DNA of 64,000 bases, taken from Hygrocybe punicea (lineage: Eukaryota; Basidiomycota; Agaricomycetes; Agaricales; Hygrophoraceae). The notes under the pieces are model-generated. The model did no database searches, was not told the origin of the DNA, and worked only from the letters and a program-made list of their open reading frames with translations. The translations under genes and the position numbers were made by a program. The stretch is from contig OY744469.1 in the NCBI GenBank assembly GCA_963556145.1, positions 1,674,001 through 1,738,000 of the forward strand. The letters run 5' to 3'. Shown piece after piece: positions 25,140-36,276 of the stretch; within the stretch, counting starts at the first letter, position 1, and every line of letters begins with the position of its first letter.

Positions 25140-26130
25140 GGCCAAGAGATGGCGGGGCAACACGCTAGGACCCCCCAGCCTCTCGTCTTCAACGGAAACA
25201 AGCTGGGGGTGGTTAAAAACAGGGCATGGTGGTTGAAAAGGTGGGGTGGCAGTGGTTGGGCAGATGGCAGGAGCACGAGGTCCTGACACCGCCCGACGTC
25301 TCATTTTCAACGGAAACGAGGCGCTGGGGGTGTACACTAGCCGGGGGTGGCCGCCAACAGCACGGGAGGGGGTGTCCTGTTGGTAGAAAAAAGAGGGTGA
25401 GCTGGTTGGGCAGAAGATGGGAACGCGAGGTCCTGAGACCCTCCGACGTCTCGTTTTCAATGGAAACGAGGTGCAGGGGGTGTACACTAGCCGGGGATGG
25501 CCGCAAACAGCACGGGAGAAGGTGTCCTGTTGGTAGAAAAAAGAGGGTGAGCTGGTTGGGCAGAAGACAGGAACGCGAAGTCCTGAGACCCCCCGACGTC
25601 TCGTTTTCGACAGAAACGAGGCGCGGGGGGTGTACACTAGCCGGGGATGGCCGCAAACGGCGCGGGAGAAGGTGTCCTGTTTAGCAAAAAGGGGGGTGAG
25701 CTGGTTGGGCAGAAGACAGGAATGCAAGGTTCTGGGACCCCCCAACGTCTCGTTTTCAATGGAAACGAGGCGCAGGGGGTGTACACTAGCTGGGGGTGGT
25801 CGAAAAGAGCGCGGGAGAAGGTGTCCTGTTGGTAGAAAAAAGACGGGCGAGCTGGTTGGGCAGAAGACGGGAACGGGAAGTCCTGAGGCCCCCCGAGGTC
25901 TCGTTTTCGACAGAAACGAGGCACAGGGGGTGTACACCAGCCGGGGATGGCCACAAACGGTGCGGGAGGGGGTTTCCTGTTGGTAGAAAAAAGGGGGTGA
26001 GCTGGTTGGACAGAAGACAGGAACGGAAAGTCCTGAGGCCCCCCGAGGTCTCGTTTTCGACAGAAACAAGGCACGGGGGGTGTACACTTGCTAGGGGTGG
26101 TCAAAAACCGCAGGGGAAGGCATGTGTGGG
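25140..26130. repeat. 150-bp tandem minisatellite, about six copies
   Basis: The TCGTTTTC (first copy TCATTTTC) anchor recurs at 25301, 25451, 25601, 25750, 25901 and 26051, a period of 150 bp. Because 150 is a multiple of three, a long open frame (about 320 codons) runs through it on the minus strand and shorter ones on the plus strand. They are repeats without a domain and I do not call them genes. Confidence 0.9.
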
Positions 26131-26715
26131 ATGTTGAACAACTGGGGGTGGGAGTTAGCGCAAAAGATGTCGGTATGAGGCGCTGGGAGTCAGTAAAATG
26201 AAAACGAGATGTAAAATAAAAACTTACTGATGGGTGTCAACCCGCTGCATTGTAGTGGGCACCTGGTTGTTTGTTCGCGTTGGATTCGAGAGAGGGCAAG
26301 TCGAACGTGTCACGCGCAGTTGTTGAAAACACACATGACTAATTCTTGCTCAATTTGGGAATATGGACTTAGCAGAATTTTGATAGCCCCATCTTTTGAT
26401 GGCTATCCCTCTCTCCAGCAGTATCATCTTCCCATCCCCCAGCATGCCCTGCCATCCCTCCCTGCCCCAATATCCCCTGTCAACCCCTCAGCTTCTCCAT
26501 AACCCCAATGGCCCCTCCTACTCAGTACCCCATCTGCTATTTCCAGAATTGTAAATTGTAATACCAATTTTGCTCCTAAGATTCAATTCAATTATCAATA
26601 ATTACAGCCTTTTTGGAAGCCTTGCCATCATTCAACTTTTTTTATTTGAATGTCTTACTGCAGTAATGTACAACTTTTGAACTCATTAGAGCCCACCTCC
26701 ACCCCCATCCCCCCT

Positions 26716-26880
26716 CTCCCATCCCCTCCTTCCCACTCCCACTCCCCATCCCCTCCTTCCCACTCCCACTCCCCATCCCCTCCTTCCCACTCCCACTCCC
26801 CATCCCCTCCTTCCCACTCCCACTCCCCATCCCCTCCTTCCCACTCCCACTCCCCCTCCCCATCTTTGTCCCCCTCCTCT
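26716..26880. repeat. 27-bp pyrimidine minisatellite
   Basis: About five copies of a 27-bp C/T/A unit (CCATCCCCTCC, TTCCCACTCCCACTC), followed to about 27170 by irregular CCCATCC-rich sequence. Strong strand asymmetry (C+T rich). The open frames are by-products. Confidence 0.9.
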
Positions 26881-27479
26881 CCCCATCCTTGTCCCCCTGC
26901 CCACTCCCCATCCCCTCCTTCCCATCCTCTGCCCCTTCCCCATCCCATCCTTGTCCCCCCCTCCATCCCATCCTTGTCCCCCTCCCCCTCTCTCCATTTT
27001 ATTTTCCTCCCACACCCTCATCCTCCCATTCCCCATCCATCCCCATCCCTCCTCCCCATCTCCCATCCTCATCCCCCTCCCCCTCCCTCTCCCCTCCCCA
27101 CCCTCCTTCCTCTCCTCCCCTCTCCATATCCAACCCCCTCCATTTTCCTCCACACTCCTATCCCCGTCCCCATCCTGACTCTAAATTGGAGTCCACTGGC
27201 AGGTACTTACTTATCCTGTCTTAGTCATCTTATCATCTCTTATCATGTCTTAGTTGTCTTAATGGTCTTACTCATGTGAGACTAAGACCATTAAGATGAG
27301 TAAGTAGAATCCCTGTTTTACTGATGTAGTACACTAAAACAACAACATCACAAATTTTGAGGAATTTGGTGATGGTGTGGTAGCTCTCAAACAGCTCCAT
27401 GAGCTCACAGCGGCACACAGAGCCGAGAATGGGGTAGATCAAGTGACCATTCTGACTGGACATGAGACAGGATGGTGGG

Positions 27480-28850
27480 ACGTGAGGGTAGGGGTCAGTA
27501 AGATAAACACTCAAAATGAAAAAATGCACTTACATTTGCACCACCCCACCGCAGACATTGGCATTACACCTCTCATAGCCATTCGGGTATTGGCGCTATG
27601 GCCTTGGATTGGGCTGGATTGGGTTCATGGACTGGCGTTGTTCGGCGCCAGTGTTGTGTTGGTACGTGGTGTGGACATGGGTGCCATGTAATTCAGTAAA
27701 ATAAACACACAAAACAAAAAAAATGAACTTACATGTCGTGGTGGACGCACCACCCTGCCGCATCCGCTGCTGCTGCACCTCTCATAGCCGTTGGAATGTT
27801 GGCGTTATGGCCTTGGATTGGGCTGCGATGTGTTCATCGACGGGCGTTGTTGTGCGCGGTGTGGACATGGGTGCCATGTAAGTCAGTAAAATAAACAAAA
27901 ATGAAAAAAATAAGCTTACATTGGCAGCGCGGTGGACGCACCACCCCGCTGGATCCGCTGCCGCTGCACCTCTCATAGCCGTTTGGATGCTGGCGTTATG
28001 GCCTTGGATTGGGCTGCGATGTGTTCATCGACGGGCGTTGGTGTGGACATGGGCGCCATGTAAGTCAGTAAAATAAACACAAATGAAAAAAATAAACTTA
28101 CATTGGCAGCGCGGTGGACGCACCACCCCGCTGCATCCACTGCCGCTGCCATTTGGATGCTGGCGTTATGGCCTCGGATTGGGCTGCGATGTGTTCATCG
28201 ACAGGCGTTGTTGTGCGCCGTGTGGACATGGGCGCCGTGTAAGTCAGTAAAATAAACACAAATGAAAAAAATAAACTTACATTGGCAGCGCGGTGGATGC
28301 ACCACCCCGCTGCATCCGCTGCCGCTGCACCTCTCATAGCTGTTTGGATGCTGGCATTATGGCCTCGGATTGGGCTGCGATGTGTTCATCGACGGGCGTT
28401 GTTGTGCGCCGTGTGGACATGGGCGCTGTGTAAGTCATTAAAATAAACACAAAAATGAAAAAATGAACCTACATTTGCAGCGCGGTGGACGTACCACCCT
28501 GCCGCATCCGCTGCCGCTGCACCTCTCATAGCCATTTGGACGCTGGCATTATGGCCTTGGATTGGGCTGCGATGTGTTCATCGATGGGCATTGTTGTGCG
28601 TGGTGTGGACATGGGCGCCGTGTAAATCAGTAAAATAAACACAAAAATGAAAAAATGAACCTACATTTGCAGCGGTGGACGCACCACCCCGCCGCATCCG
28701 CTACCGCTGCACCCGTTTGGACGCTGGCGTTATGGCCTCGGATTGGGCTGCAGTGTGTTCACAAGCGGGCATTGTTGGGCGCCGGTGTTGTGTTATTACG
28801 CGGTGGGGGGCATAGGCGCTGTGTAAGACGGTGGAGAGGGGGAACGGGCT
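27480..28850. repeat. ~185-bp tandem array, about seven copies, each with hairpin and intron-like segment
   Basis: The anchor TCAGTAAAATAAAC recurs near 27497, 27693, 27882, 28064, 28240, 28434 and 28627. Each unit has a GC-rich hairpin (for example 28106-28134, GCAGCGCGGTGG paired with CCACCCCGCTGC). On the minus strand this is followed four bases later by GTAAGTTTATTTTT and then a TACTGAC branch-like box. On the plus strand the same segment reads GTAAGTCAGT..TTGGCAG. Confidence 0.85.
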
Positions 28851-29217
28851 GTGGTAGAAGGAATTGCCTTTTTAGGACTCCAAGCCATGGCTTGAGCCGG
28901 AGCCAAGCCGTAGCCAGCCGAAGCCGTTCCTTGCTGACAGCTCGGCTTGGCTAAATAAGCTGTAAATAGTAGAAGCCAGCAGAAGCCAAGCCGGAGCCGA
29001 GCCGAGCCGCGCCATGGCAACACTAGCAATTCTCTTGGTGTCACATGACATGGACAGTTATGGTAATACAGCTGGCCCGGTGGTTGCTGGTCTCAAAAAA
29101 AAAAAGTTACAAAAAAAAAAAGTTGATTTGGTCATCCATTTCCGAATCGGCTGTAAGAGGACCCTGGCTTGTCTGAACCTAGGATAGATTGGACAAAATT
29201 TTGAGGTTTTGGTCAAA

Positions 29218-29613
29218 ATGTCAGATGCCAATCTGGACATGGAGGGCCAGAAATGGTGGTACAGCCAGATCCATTGTCCGGACATGGCCATCCGACTTGC
29301 AGAAATGCCAGATCCGCATCTGGACATCCTAACCAGGTAATGACCCCAGCGGACCATATTTATACTACTACCATATATTGCATCATGCAACAGAAAAATT
29401 TGTTCGATGTCAACTGCTCCTCATACAGCTCAGTTTCACCCTCCACCACTTATCTCAGACATGTCCCTTGTCAACCAAGTCATCAACATTGAACTTGGAG
29501 AACAAGAAGCCATTCTCTTCAAGACATTACAGAAGTGCCAAAAAATGTTGGCCAAGGATGTCAAGGAGTCCCAGAAGCGCAGCCGAAGCAAGGAAGATGA
29601 GGAAATAGACTGA
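29218..29613 (+). CDS. Small spliced ORF, unknown product (112 aa)
   Basis: Two exons, 29218-29336 and 29394-29613, join in frame over a GTAATG..CAACAG intron. The product starts MSDANLDMEGQKWWY and ends in a charged helix-like tail (KMLAKDVKESQKRSRSKED). No domain is recognised. It sits inside the GAGGACCCTGG-ended element and may be element-encoded. Confidence 0.4.
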
Positions 29614-29835
29614 TATAGCGTAGATACCCTTAGGCAAAGTAGAGGATATTTTTGAGATTTTTTGGTAATTTTAGGGACATTTTTAGTATGCTAGATCCAT
29701 CATCCAGACATATTCGGGGACAGAATCAGGCGGAAAGGTTGAGATAGATAGGATGATGATCTGTCTACCACATCGGGAACTGCTACTAACTAAGGAACAG
29801 GTCATGTGACATGCCAGGCACAACTACTACACCGG

Positions 29836-31535
29836 TGGACTAGTGGATTGTGGCCACTAGTCCAGTGATCATGTGATGGTTCCCATGGTTAGTAGGATTA
29901 GTTCGTAGGATTAGCCTTGTTAGCAGACAGTCTTGACTATGCGACCTCTCTGACTTCTCATGGAGTAGGATCTCCTCCTACTCCATCATGGTGATGAGAG
30001 TGCGATCGACTCGCGCATCCCTTTTTTCTTCAGTTCCCTAGCCTTTTTTATGCTTTTTCTCACGAGACGACTTTTTTCGGCCTCACCACCCACCGCTGCG
30101 CAACCGTGGATTTTCCTTTCATTCACGGCCGTACAACACTCGTGTAACCCCCCGGCGCTCATGTCAAATCCAACAAGGCCCCGTCACGCCCTCTGTTGAC
30201 CGAAAATCGCGCCCGTGACCCTTTTCAACACCCAAGCAGCAAGCCATGTCACATTTTCGACCCCCGTTTTTTTATATTTCTTTTTGTTTTCTTTCATCAT
30301 TCCCAGCCCCCGGCAGGCCCATCCAACCCCACGGACCCTCGTTAGACATACCAAAGCTCCGGGCTCGCCCAGGCCACCCCAAATCCGTGGACGCCGGCCT
30401 TTTCAGTCACACCACGGATCCGCGACGTCATCCCCATTGGACCCCCGTTTCTTCGTGTATCACAGCCCAACCCACGTTCATCCAACCCCCGGCACTCACG
30501 TTCCATGCGCCAGAGCCCCCCATTGCACTCCGTTACCCCAAACAAGACCTCCCCGCCCTTCTTGGGCCACCAACGCCTGCCACGTCACCGTGCCGCAACC
30601 CCCGCATTTTCGCTATCCACGACCCCATACTGCTTCACCAGCCCCACAAAAGCTACGCTCAACCCACTAGAGTGTCACGTGCACCTCTTGTTACCTCAAA
30701 CGAGCCCCCGCTACTGTTTCTTAGGCTCTCCAGCTACGTGCCGCGTCGTTGCCACGTGCCCCCCGCTTCCCAGCATAAACGGCCCCGCTTCCCAGCGTAA
30801 ATGGCCACGCACCCACGCCTGATGCCATGGAGCACCCCGCTCACCCAGCCCACCACTTTCCAGGCCCCACCGCCCTTTGCCGCACCGCTAATTCGTGGCC
30901 CCCGCGTTTTGCACCCCCGGCCCTTGCAGCTTCGCGAGGCCTCCCGCAGCCTCGCAACCGCCTTCCAGAGCCTATGCGAAGAGATTCCTCAATGCCGGCG
31001 CCCGCTCTAGCGCCCAAGTACATATCCTTTTATCTCCGTTTTTTTTTAATCACTATCCCCCACTCGATTCATTTTATGTCATGCTATTTCTCCCTGATGC
31101 TATCTCATGTCCAGTGCTTTGCCTCTTCACCACCCCCACATTCATGCTACCACGGTCACAAGAAACCATTTCATATCGGATTACTACCTCATTGCGTTTG
31201 CGTTGCGTATTTCCTCAAGATGTCAGACTAGGCTGGAGTGGGATGCGCCAGATTTGGACCCACAAAGGGGGCTTTCTTGAGGTTGTGTTTTGTGTTTTGT
31301 GTTTTGGCTAGTTTTCATTATGCTTTGTGTTTTTCTTGTGACAGCCAGGCGGCGAGGACGCCGCCATTTTTTGGTGAGGGGTGCATGGACTAGTGGATTG
31401 TGGCCACTAGTCCAGTGATCACGTGATGGTTCCCACGGTTAGTAGGATTAGTTCGTAGGATTAGCCTTGTTAGCAGACAGTCTTGACTATGCGACCTCTC
31501 TGACTTCTCATGGAGTAGGATCTCCTCCTACTCCA
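29836..31535. mobile_element. Non-coding element with 150-bp LTRs (TRIM/LARD-like)
   Basis: Direct repeats 29836-29985 and 31386-31535 are both 150 bp, start TGGACTAGTGG and end CTACTCCA. I see two differences, both CpG to TpG. CCGG flanks both sides (29832-29835, 31536-31539) as a likely 4-bp target duplication. The interior has no credible gene and is C/T-rich around 30.2-31.0 kb. ATGGTGATGAGAG just after the left repeat could be a primer-binding site. Orientation is probably plus. Confidence 0.75.
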
Positions 31536-31637
31536 CCGGACATCAAACGACCCCAGAGCGAAAATTTTGTCCAGACATATTTTTCAGAAATTGGTAGAAA
31601 TCGGATCTAACATTTTTGGGGACAAGCCAGGGTCCTC

Positions 31638-32692
31638 CATTAAGTTATCTAAAGATACACTAAAGAAGTTGCCGGTGAAAGTCCATTCTCCAATTTGCAT
31701 AACTTACCGAACTCAAATTGGAAAACCTTATCTCTTTCTTCTGTCTCTGCATCATCACTGCGTGCCTCGACCCACTCACCATTTTTCTCTTCTCTTTCAT
31801 GAATATATTCACCAAATTCCACCTTAGACACTTCCTAATACTTCAATTACATAATCCTCCACCCTTACCTTCCTCCACTCCTCCTTTTTTTTCCACCCGA
31901 TGATGGCCTCCATTCCTCCCACTAGTAATACAAATCCAACCCCAAATGACACTCCCACTCCTCCTCCTTCCACTCCCACTCATACTCCCAAAACCCACCT
32001 AAATTCCATCATCTCAGCCTGCCTTAAGAAACTCCCCCACCTCCAAAAACTTGCCATTACCAAAGAGAAAACAGAAGATAACACACAAAAATCAATATAA
32101 ACACATAAAAGTTATAAGGATTTTCACCATTTAATTTTAATGAAATAATATTCCATCTAAAAATATTTTTTATTATAATCATTATATTATTTTATATAAT
32201 TTTATAATTTTTTTTTTGAACATTTAATATAAAAATTAAAATAGAGGAAATATAACAAATAAATAAAAAAATAAACTTAAATTCCTCTAAAAAAATAAGT
32301 TAATATAAAAAATTTAAGGGAGATAATTAAAGGATTATCTCCTATAAGAGAGATGTATAATAAGACTTTTGTTATAATACATTACCCCCAGACCATAATA
32401 ATGAACAAGATTTGAAATGTGCATACATTCTTGCCAACCCTGACTCCCCTTCCCGCCCAGTCCCCCAAAACTCTTCCCTTATCACCATCTCTGATACCGT
32501 AGAATCACCCATCCCTTCCTCCCTTCACAACTCCCTTTCCCTTTTTTCCCCCATTTCTAAAGAATTCTTTTCTGCTTTCCTGAAATGCCAATTGGATTCC
32601 AATCTTGATGTCTCCCCCAAAAAAAACCAAGAAACAACACAGAGATACAGACGGTGAAGTAGAGATCATCCCTGGTATCCCCACTACACTGG
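31638..32692. other. Unassigned, partly A+T-rich
   Basis: No gene is recognised. A 66-codon Thr/Pro-rich ORF at 31900-32100 has no domain. 32100-32400 is strongly A+T-rich with poly-A/T runs. It ends where the TGTTACGG repeat begins. Confidence 0.4.
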
Positions 32693-34375
32693 TGTTACGG
32701 ATCGCTTCTGCAGCGGGCTCTGGCAACAATCAACTTAACTAGGGATCGGATTCTAGAGGAGAGGACAGCAGTTTTCATTGTTGCTTACAGCTAAGACAAC
32801 ACTACTAAGAGGGGGGGGGGTCAAGGTCTATGTCATTGCGAGCCGTGGGGGTTACCCAAAACAAGATGAGTCTGCCCCAAGAACCAGACTAAACGTAAAG
32901 AAAGGAAAAGAAGAAAAAGTCCGAACCAACAACCAGAACAGTATATATAGTGACTGGTCTTGAGGGGAGGTAAATAGAAATACAACCATGAAGCCACAAC
33001 ATGTCCAACTCTACCATGTGTTCACCATGAGGCGTACATGAGGTGTCCTCATGTCGATGTTCTCGCGATCCAACTGGAGGCCCGGGTGTCGTTGAGGATA
33101 GAAGAGGTCCGGATGACTCGGATGATTTGTCATCGGATCATGTGACATGCAGAATTGCCAATTCGGGGTCTACACTTGCTGTAACGGGCAAGTGTGCAGT
33201 TTGGCAAGTGCATTGCATGGTCGGGTCGAAGATGGGTATCGTCCAGTGTGGGGTTGGTGATGAGAGTGTCTTGAGGTAGCGTGGATATAGCGGCAAGGTT
33301 GGTATGAAAGAAAATGAAGGAATGTATAGAGGAAAAAACCAACTAGGACAGTGGGCTAGTCGAGGTCAGACATGTGAACAGCATAAGCTGTACCGGATGA
33401 CGATGTCTGTGTCAATGACGTATCGAGGGGCGGTGTCTTGTCCTGTGTGTGGAACAATGCGGTCCACCTGATGTCGGTATTCGTCCAAGAAAGGGTATCA
33501 TTGTAAACGAGTGTGGGAGGTATCAAGATTATAGATGGAAAAGGATAAATGAACGTGGGTCCAGGTTTCGAGTCATGGCATGAGTGACAAGCTGTGGGAA
33601 CAAGTCGTCGGGTACTGCAATGAAGCGATGTCGTGCGAACAATATGCGATAGGGGTTGGTTCACTGTTTGGGAAGTCGTATGGTCTGTGGTCGAAGTCCA
33701 AAAGAATGTGCTTCGGCAATGGTCAGATTAGAGAGAACAGTGAAATGTCTTGTGATTGGGGATTGTTCAGAGTTTGCATGCAGGTGAGGAATGTCGTCGG
33801 ATCGTCAGGGAGGATAATGGTAGGCACAGGGTATGAATATGGAAACCAAATATCCGAGAATGGCAATTGTCAATTACGTGTCGATATATTGTCAAGGTGG
33901 AAGTCGGATGTATCAATGGTGGAAGGGCGTCTATGCCAAAGATAGATCATGACGATGTAGAAACCGATCAGGAAGGTGATGGCAATGCTGCCAATAACAA
34001 TTACGGTAATGAGCTGTGTCGGGAGGACAGCCATTGTGATCGGTTTGTCGTGGGATAGCGTAAACAAGATATCGAAGGGAAAAGACAATGTCGGTGACGT
34101 CCGTCGGCAAGGAGACTATTCGGGTACAACAAGGTCACGTGAGAGATGTCCATGGTTGGTCTGGATTGTTCTAGAAGAAGGGACAAAAAGAGAACAAGAA
34201 CAAAAAAATACAAGGATGTCCGAAAGAAGAAACAATGACATTGAAAAGAAGACAAAGGACAAAAAGAAATGAAAAAGGAAGGTGTGCAGTGCAGAATTGT
34301 CATGGTGGGTATCGGAATGGGCATCAGGGTTGGAAGTGGAGTTGGAAACGTAACAACTGGGTTTCCACCAAATTC
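32693..34375 (-). mobile_element. LTR-element-like repeat, copy 1 (truncated)
   Basis: It begins TGTTACGGATCGCTTCTGC and matches 61383 onward in the same orientation, with many scattered substitutions, until about 34375 where similarity stops. The TGTTACGG end reads as an LTR terminus (..CCGTAACA) of an element on the minus strand. Conserved between copies are a 54-codon membrane ORF and a downstream frame ending HMSDLD at 33356. No reverse transcriptase lies in the part present. Confidence 0.55.
33870..34034 (-). CDS. 54-codon single-pass membrane ORF in the repeat (copy 1)
   Basis: Begins MAVLPTQLIT, has one hydrophobic helix (VIVIGSIAITFLIGFYIVMI) followed by a basic LWHRRP, and ends in an acidic tail. 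The same length and pattern are kept at 63296-63460 with conservative changes (V/I, S/A). In both copies the stop TGA is followed in the same frame by more similar sequence (QLPF.DIWFP), so it may be the front of a longer protein. Function unknown. Confidence 0.4.
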   Translation of the reverse strand: MAVLPTQLITVIVIGSIAITFLIGFYIVMIYLWHRRPSTIDTSDFHLDNISTRN

Positions 34376-34599
34376 ATTACAACCTTTCCACATACCGGGT
34401 TTACTCACCTCTCTTCCTTTTTACCAACACCTCTCTCCATTGGAGTGGGCAGGGGAGCCCACTCAGGGTGTCATGAGGTGAACATCATGGTATGATAGGC
34501 TGAGTCTCTACAAACAAGTGTACTCTACTATGTAATCCTATGAACCATGGGATCCTATCACGTGACCTCCTACTACACCATGCCATTAACTGTGACTCC

Positions 34600-34888
34600 A
34601 GTACCTTAACCCTTAAAAAAATCAACCCCGTCAAACCTGGTGCCAAATCCCCACAAGTCCTCGACATTGAGGCCTAAAGTACAGCAAAGAAACAGACCTA
34701 TCCCACCAGGCATGGATCGAAGGCTCACGCAATTATGTGTGTTTTGCCTCCCTCACTAGTAAAGATGGCTCAGAAGGCACTTGGTATACACACTGGGACT
34801 CCCACTTCAGTTTTTTTGAGAGTTGCAAAGATGCAGTAGAATATTTCCCTGCCATCCTTGAACTCGACATCCATATGAGAAAAGATTA
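34600..34888 (+). pseudogene. DIRS-like retroelement, 5' protein fragment
   Basis: An open frame (ETDLSHQAWIEGSRN .. FESCKDAVEYFPAI .. DIHMRKDYN) looks like the N-terminal protein of agaricomycete DIRS-like elements, as far as I recall that family. A one-base frameshift sits near 34674. The frame is cut at 34889-34891 by the TAA-flanked palindrome and resumes exactly at 46515 (NSLPFTYSANF). Confidence 0.5.
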
Positions 34889-36176
34889 TAACACAGGGTG
34901 CGCAGTAGCATACCATGTCACACAGTATCTTGAAAGTACTTGACAAGTATACTAAATATCATTACCAGAACTTTCAACATGGTATTGTAACAGTATTCAG
35001 ATATAAACTACAATACTTGTGCTCAAATTCATCTGAAAGTATGAAGGAAAATGAGACTTATACCTTTTCAATAACATCAAGCCTTTTGTTTCACTACTTT
35101 TACTGTATCTACAGCAAAGTACTGTATAGTTTGGATAGAATACTTGCAGCCTAAGATGAATCAAAGTATTAAACCAGTAAGGAAGTTGTGCCACTTTCAC
35201 TACTAGGATACCTTTTGAATCCTATCAAGATACAGTACGAAATAGTATAGTACTGTTGCCATATTGTGGATTTAAGATACTGTGTCAATACTTTCAAGAT
35301 ACTGTTTCAGTACTTTTAAGACACTGTTTCAATACTTTTAAAGAACTTTGCAAAATAGTATAGTACTGCTTCAATACTGGTCAGATACTTTGCAAAGTGG
35401 TATTGGACAGTTATTTGATGCTAAAAAATGCTGGGAAATATAGTTCTGGGAATTAGGATTCAGAAGTTCTGGGAATTCAGAGAATTGGAATTCCAAGGCT
35501 GGGAATGATAGGAATGGGAATTCCAAAAGTGCAGGCTTTGGGATTCTGAGAATTGTAATTCCATGGGTTTGAGAAGCTCAGGAATCAGAATTCTGAAATT
35601 GTGGGAGATTACAGATTTGGAATTCAACAATTCTGAGAATTGAAATCCTGAAAGTGTGCAAATTACAGCGTATTTCATAAAGGTAGGCTGCAACCAAAGA
35701 AAAAAAAAGTTGACTAAGCTTGGTCACTGCTGGGTAGCGGCTGTGGCTGAGCTACAGAAACTACATTTCTTCAGTGAGAACAATGCTATCTAATCCCAAT
35801 AGTAGTCCCAGCCTTAAATAAATATATGTAGACCCTTTGAGAGCATTTCTTGCAAGGGGAAAAAATACCCATTGGCATTGTCAGGTAATTTCTTGAAGAG
35901 AAGCTTTCCATTTTAGGTAGTGTGGCTCATTGATATGTGCATTTAGATACTATCACCATCTAAAATCTTGTTGTATTTCATTTTATCTTGTTGTATTTCA
36001 TTTTATCTGAGTGAAAGGTTGATTTTACTACTACTGGACTTTTTAAAGAAGTTTTGAATACTCCCTGGGTCATTGTAAATATTTTATGAAATTGGACCTT
36101 AGGTTTTCCTTTTTTGGAGTAAACTGGAATAGGTGGTTCAAACCTCACCAGAATTATACAACACAATTTTTCCTGA

Positions 36177-36276
36177 NNNNNNNNNNNNNNNNNNNNNNNN
36201 NNNNNNNNNNNNNNNNNNNNNNNNNNNNNNNNNNNNNNNNNNNNNNNNNNNNNNNNNNNNNNNNNNNNNNNNNNNN
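36177..36276. other. Assembly gap (100 N)
   Basis: Exactly 100 undetermined bases. About 175 bp on each side (36002-36176 and 36277-36452) are almost the same sequence in direct orientation, which suggests overlapping contig ends rather than a true tandem repeat. Confidence 0.95.

Larger units (their letters stand above)
19471..29025 (+). mobile_element. Very large hAT element (9.6 kb) with decayed transposase and tandem-repeat cargo
   Basis: Ends are TAGTGTTGCC (19471) and GGCAACACTA (to 29025), with a perfect 8-bp duplication GCAATTCT at 19463-19470 and 29026-29033. Subterminal GAGCC-rich repeats resemble those of the 3.9-kb element. Inside are a leader with a spliced-ORF-like cassette (19.8-21.2 kb), a transposase pseudogene (21.2-24.75 kb), and three tandem arrays (25.1-28.85 kb). 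It is more than twice the usual size of such elements. Confidence 0.88.
15114..29153. mobile_element. Palindromic TA-flanked element (MITE/foldback) split by two hAT elements
   Basis: Its own sequence survives in three pieces: 15114-15141, 19041-19470 and 29034-29153, about 0.57 kb in all. The left end begins CAGCCGATTCGGAAATGG and the right end is its reverse complement; both are flanked by TA (15112-15113, 29154-29155). The two arms match through poly-T tracts, CCATGTCATGTGACACCAAG and the inner arms 19136-19466. TA plus a palindromic structure suggests a Tc1/mariner-dependent non-autonomous element. There is no transposase of its own; the long ORFs on both strands at 19123-19466 only reflect the palindrome. 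Confidence 0.8.
29156..31637. mobile_element. Element with GAGGACCCTGGCTTGTC inverted ends, interrupted by an LTR element
   Basis: GAGGACCCTGGCTTGTC at about 29157 is repeated in inverted form at about 31620-31637, and both ends also share GGACAAAATTTT further in. It contains a small spliced ORF (29218-29613) and a 150-bp-LTR element. No transposase is recognised and no clear target duplication was found, so class is unknown. Confidence 0.45.

Noticed and set aside
25125..26087. A 320-codon open frame on the minus strand
   Set aside because: It is the 150-bp tandem repeat read in a stop-free frame (period divisible by three), with no start context or domain.
26650..27279. Long Pro/Ser/His open frames on both strands
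   Set aside because: Produced by the C/T-rich minisatellite; low complexity only.
27480..28850. CRISPR-like array
   Set aside because: Units are about 185 bp and repeat throughout without unique spacers, and this is a eukaryotic genome.
30215..31311. Pro/His-rich overlapping ORFs
   Set aside because: Three frames are open together in C-rich sequence inside the TRIM-like element; no domain or splice logic.
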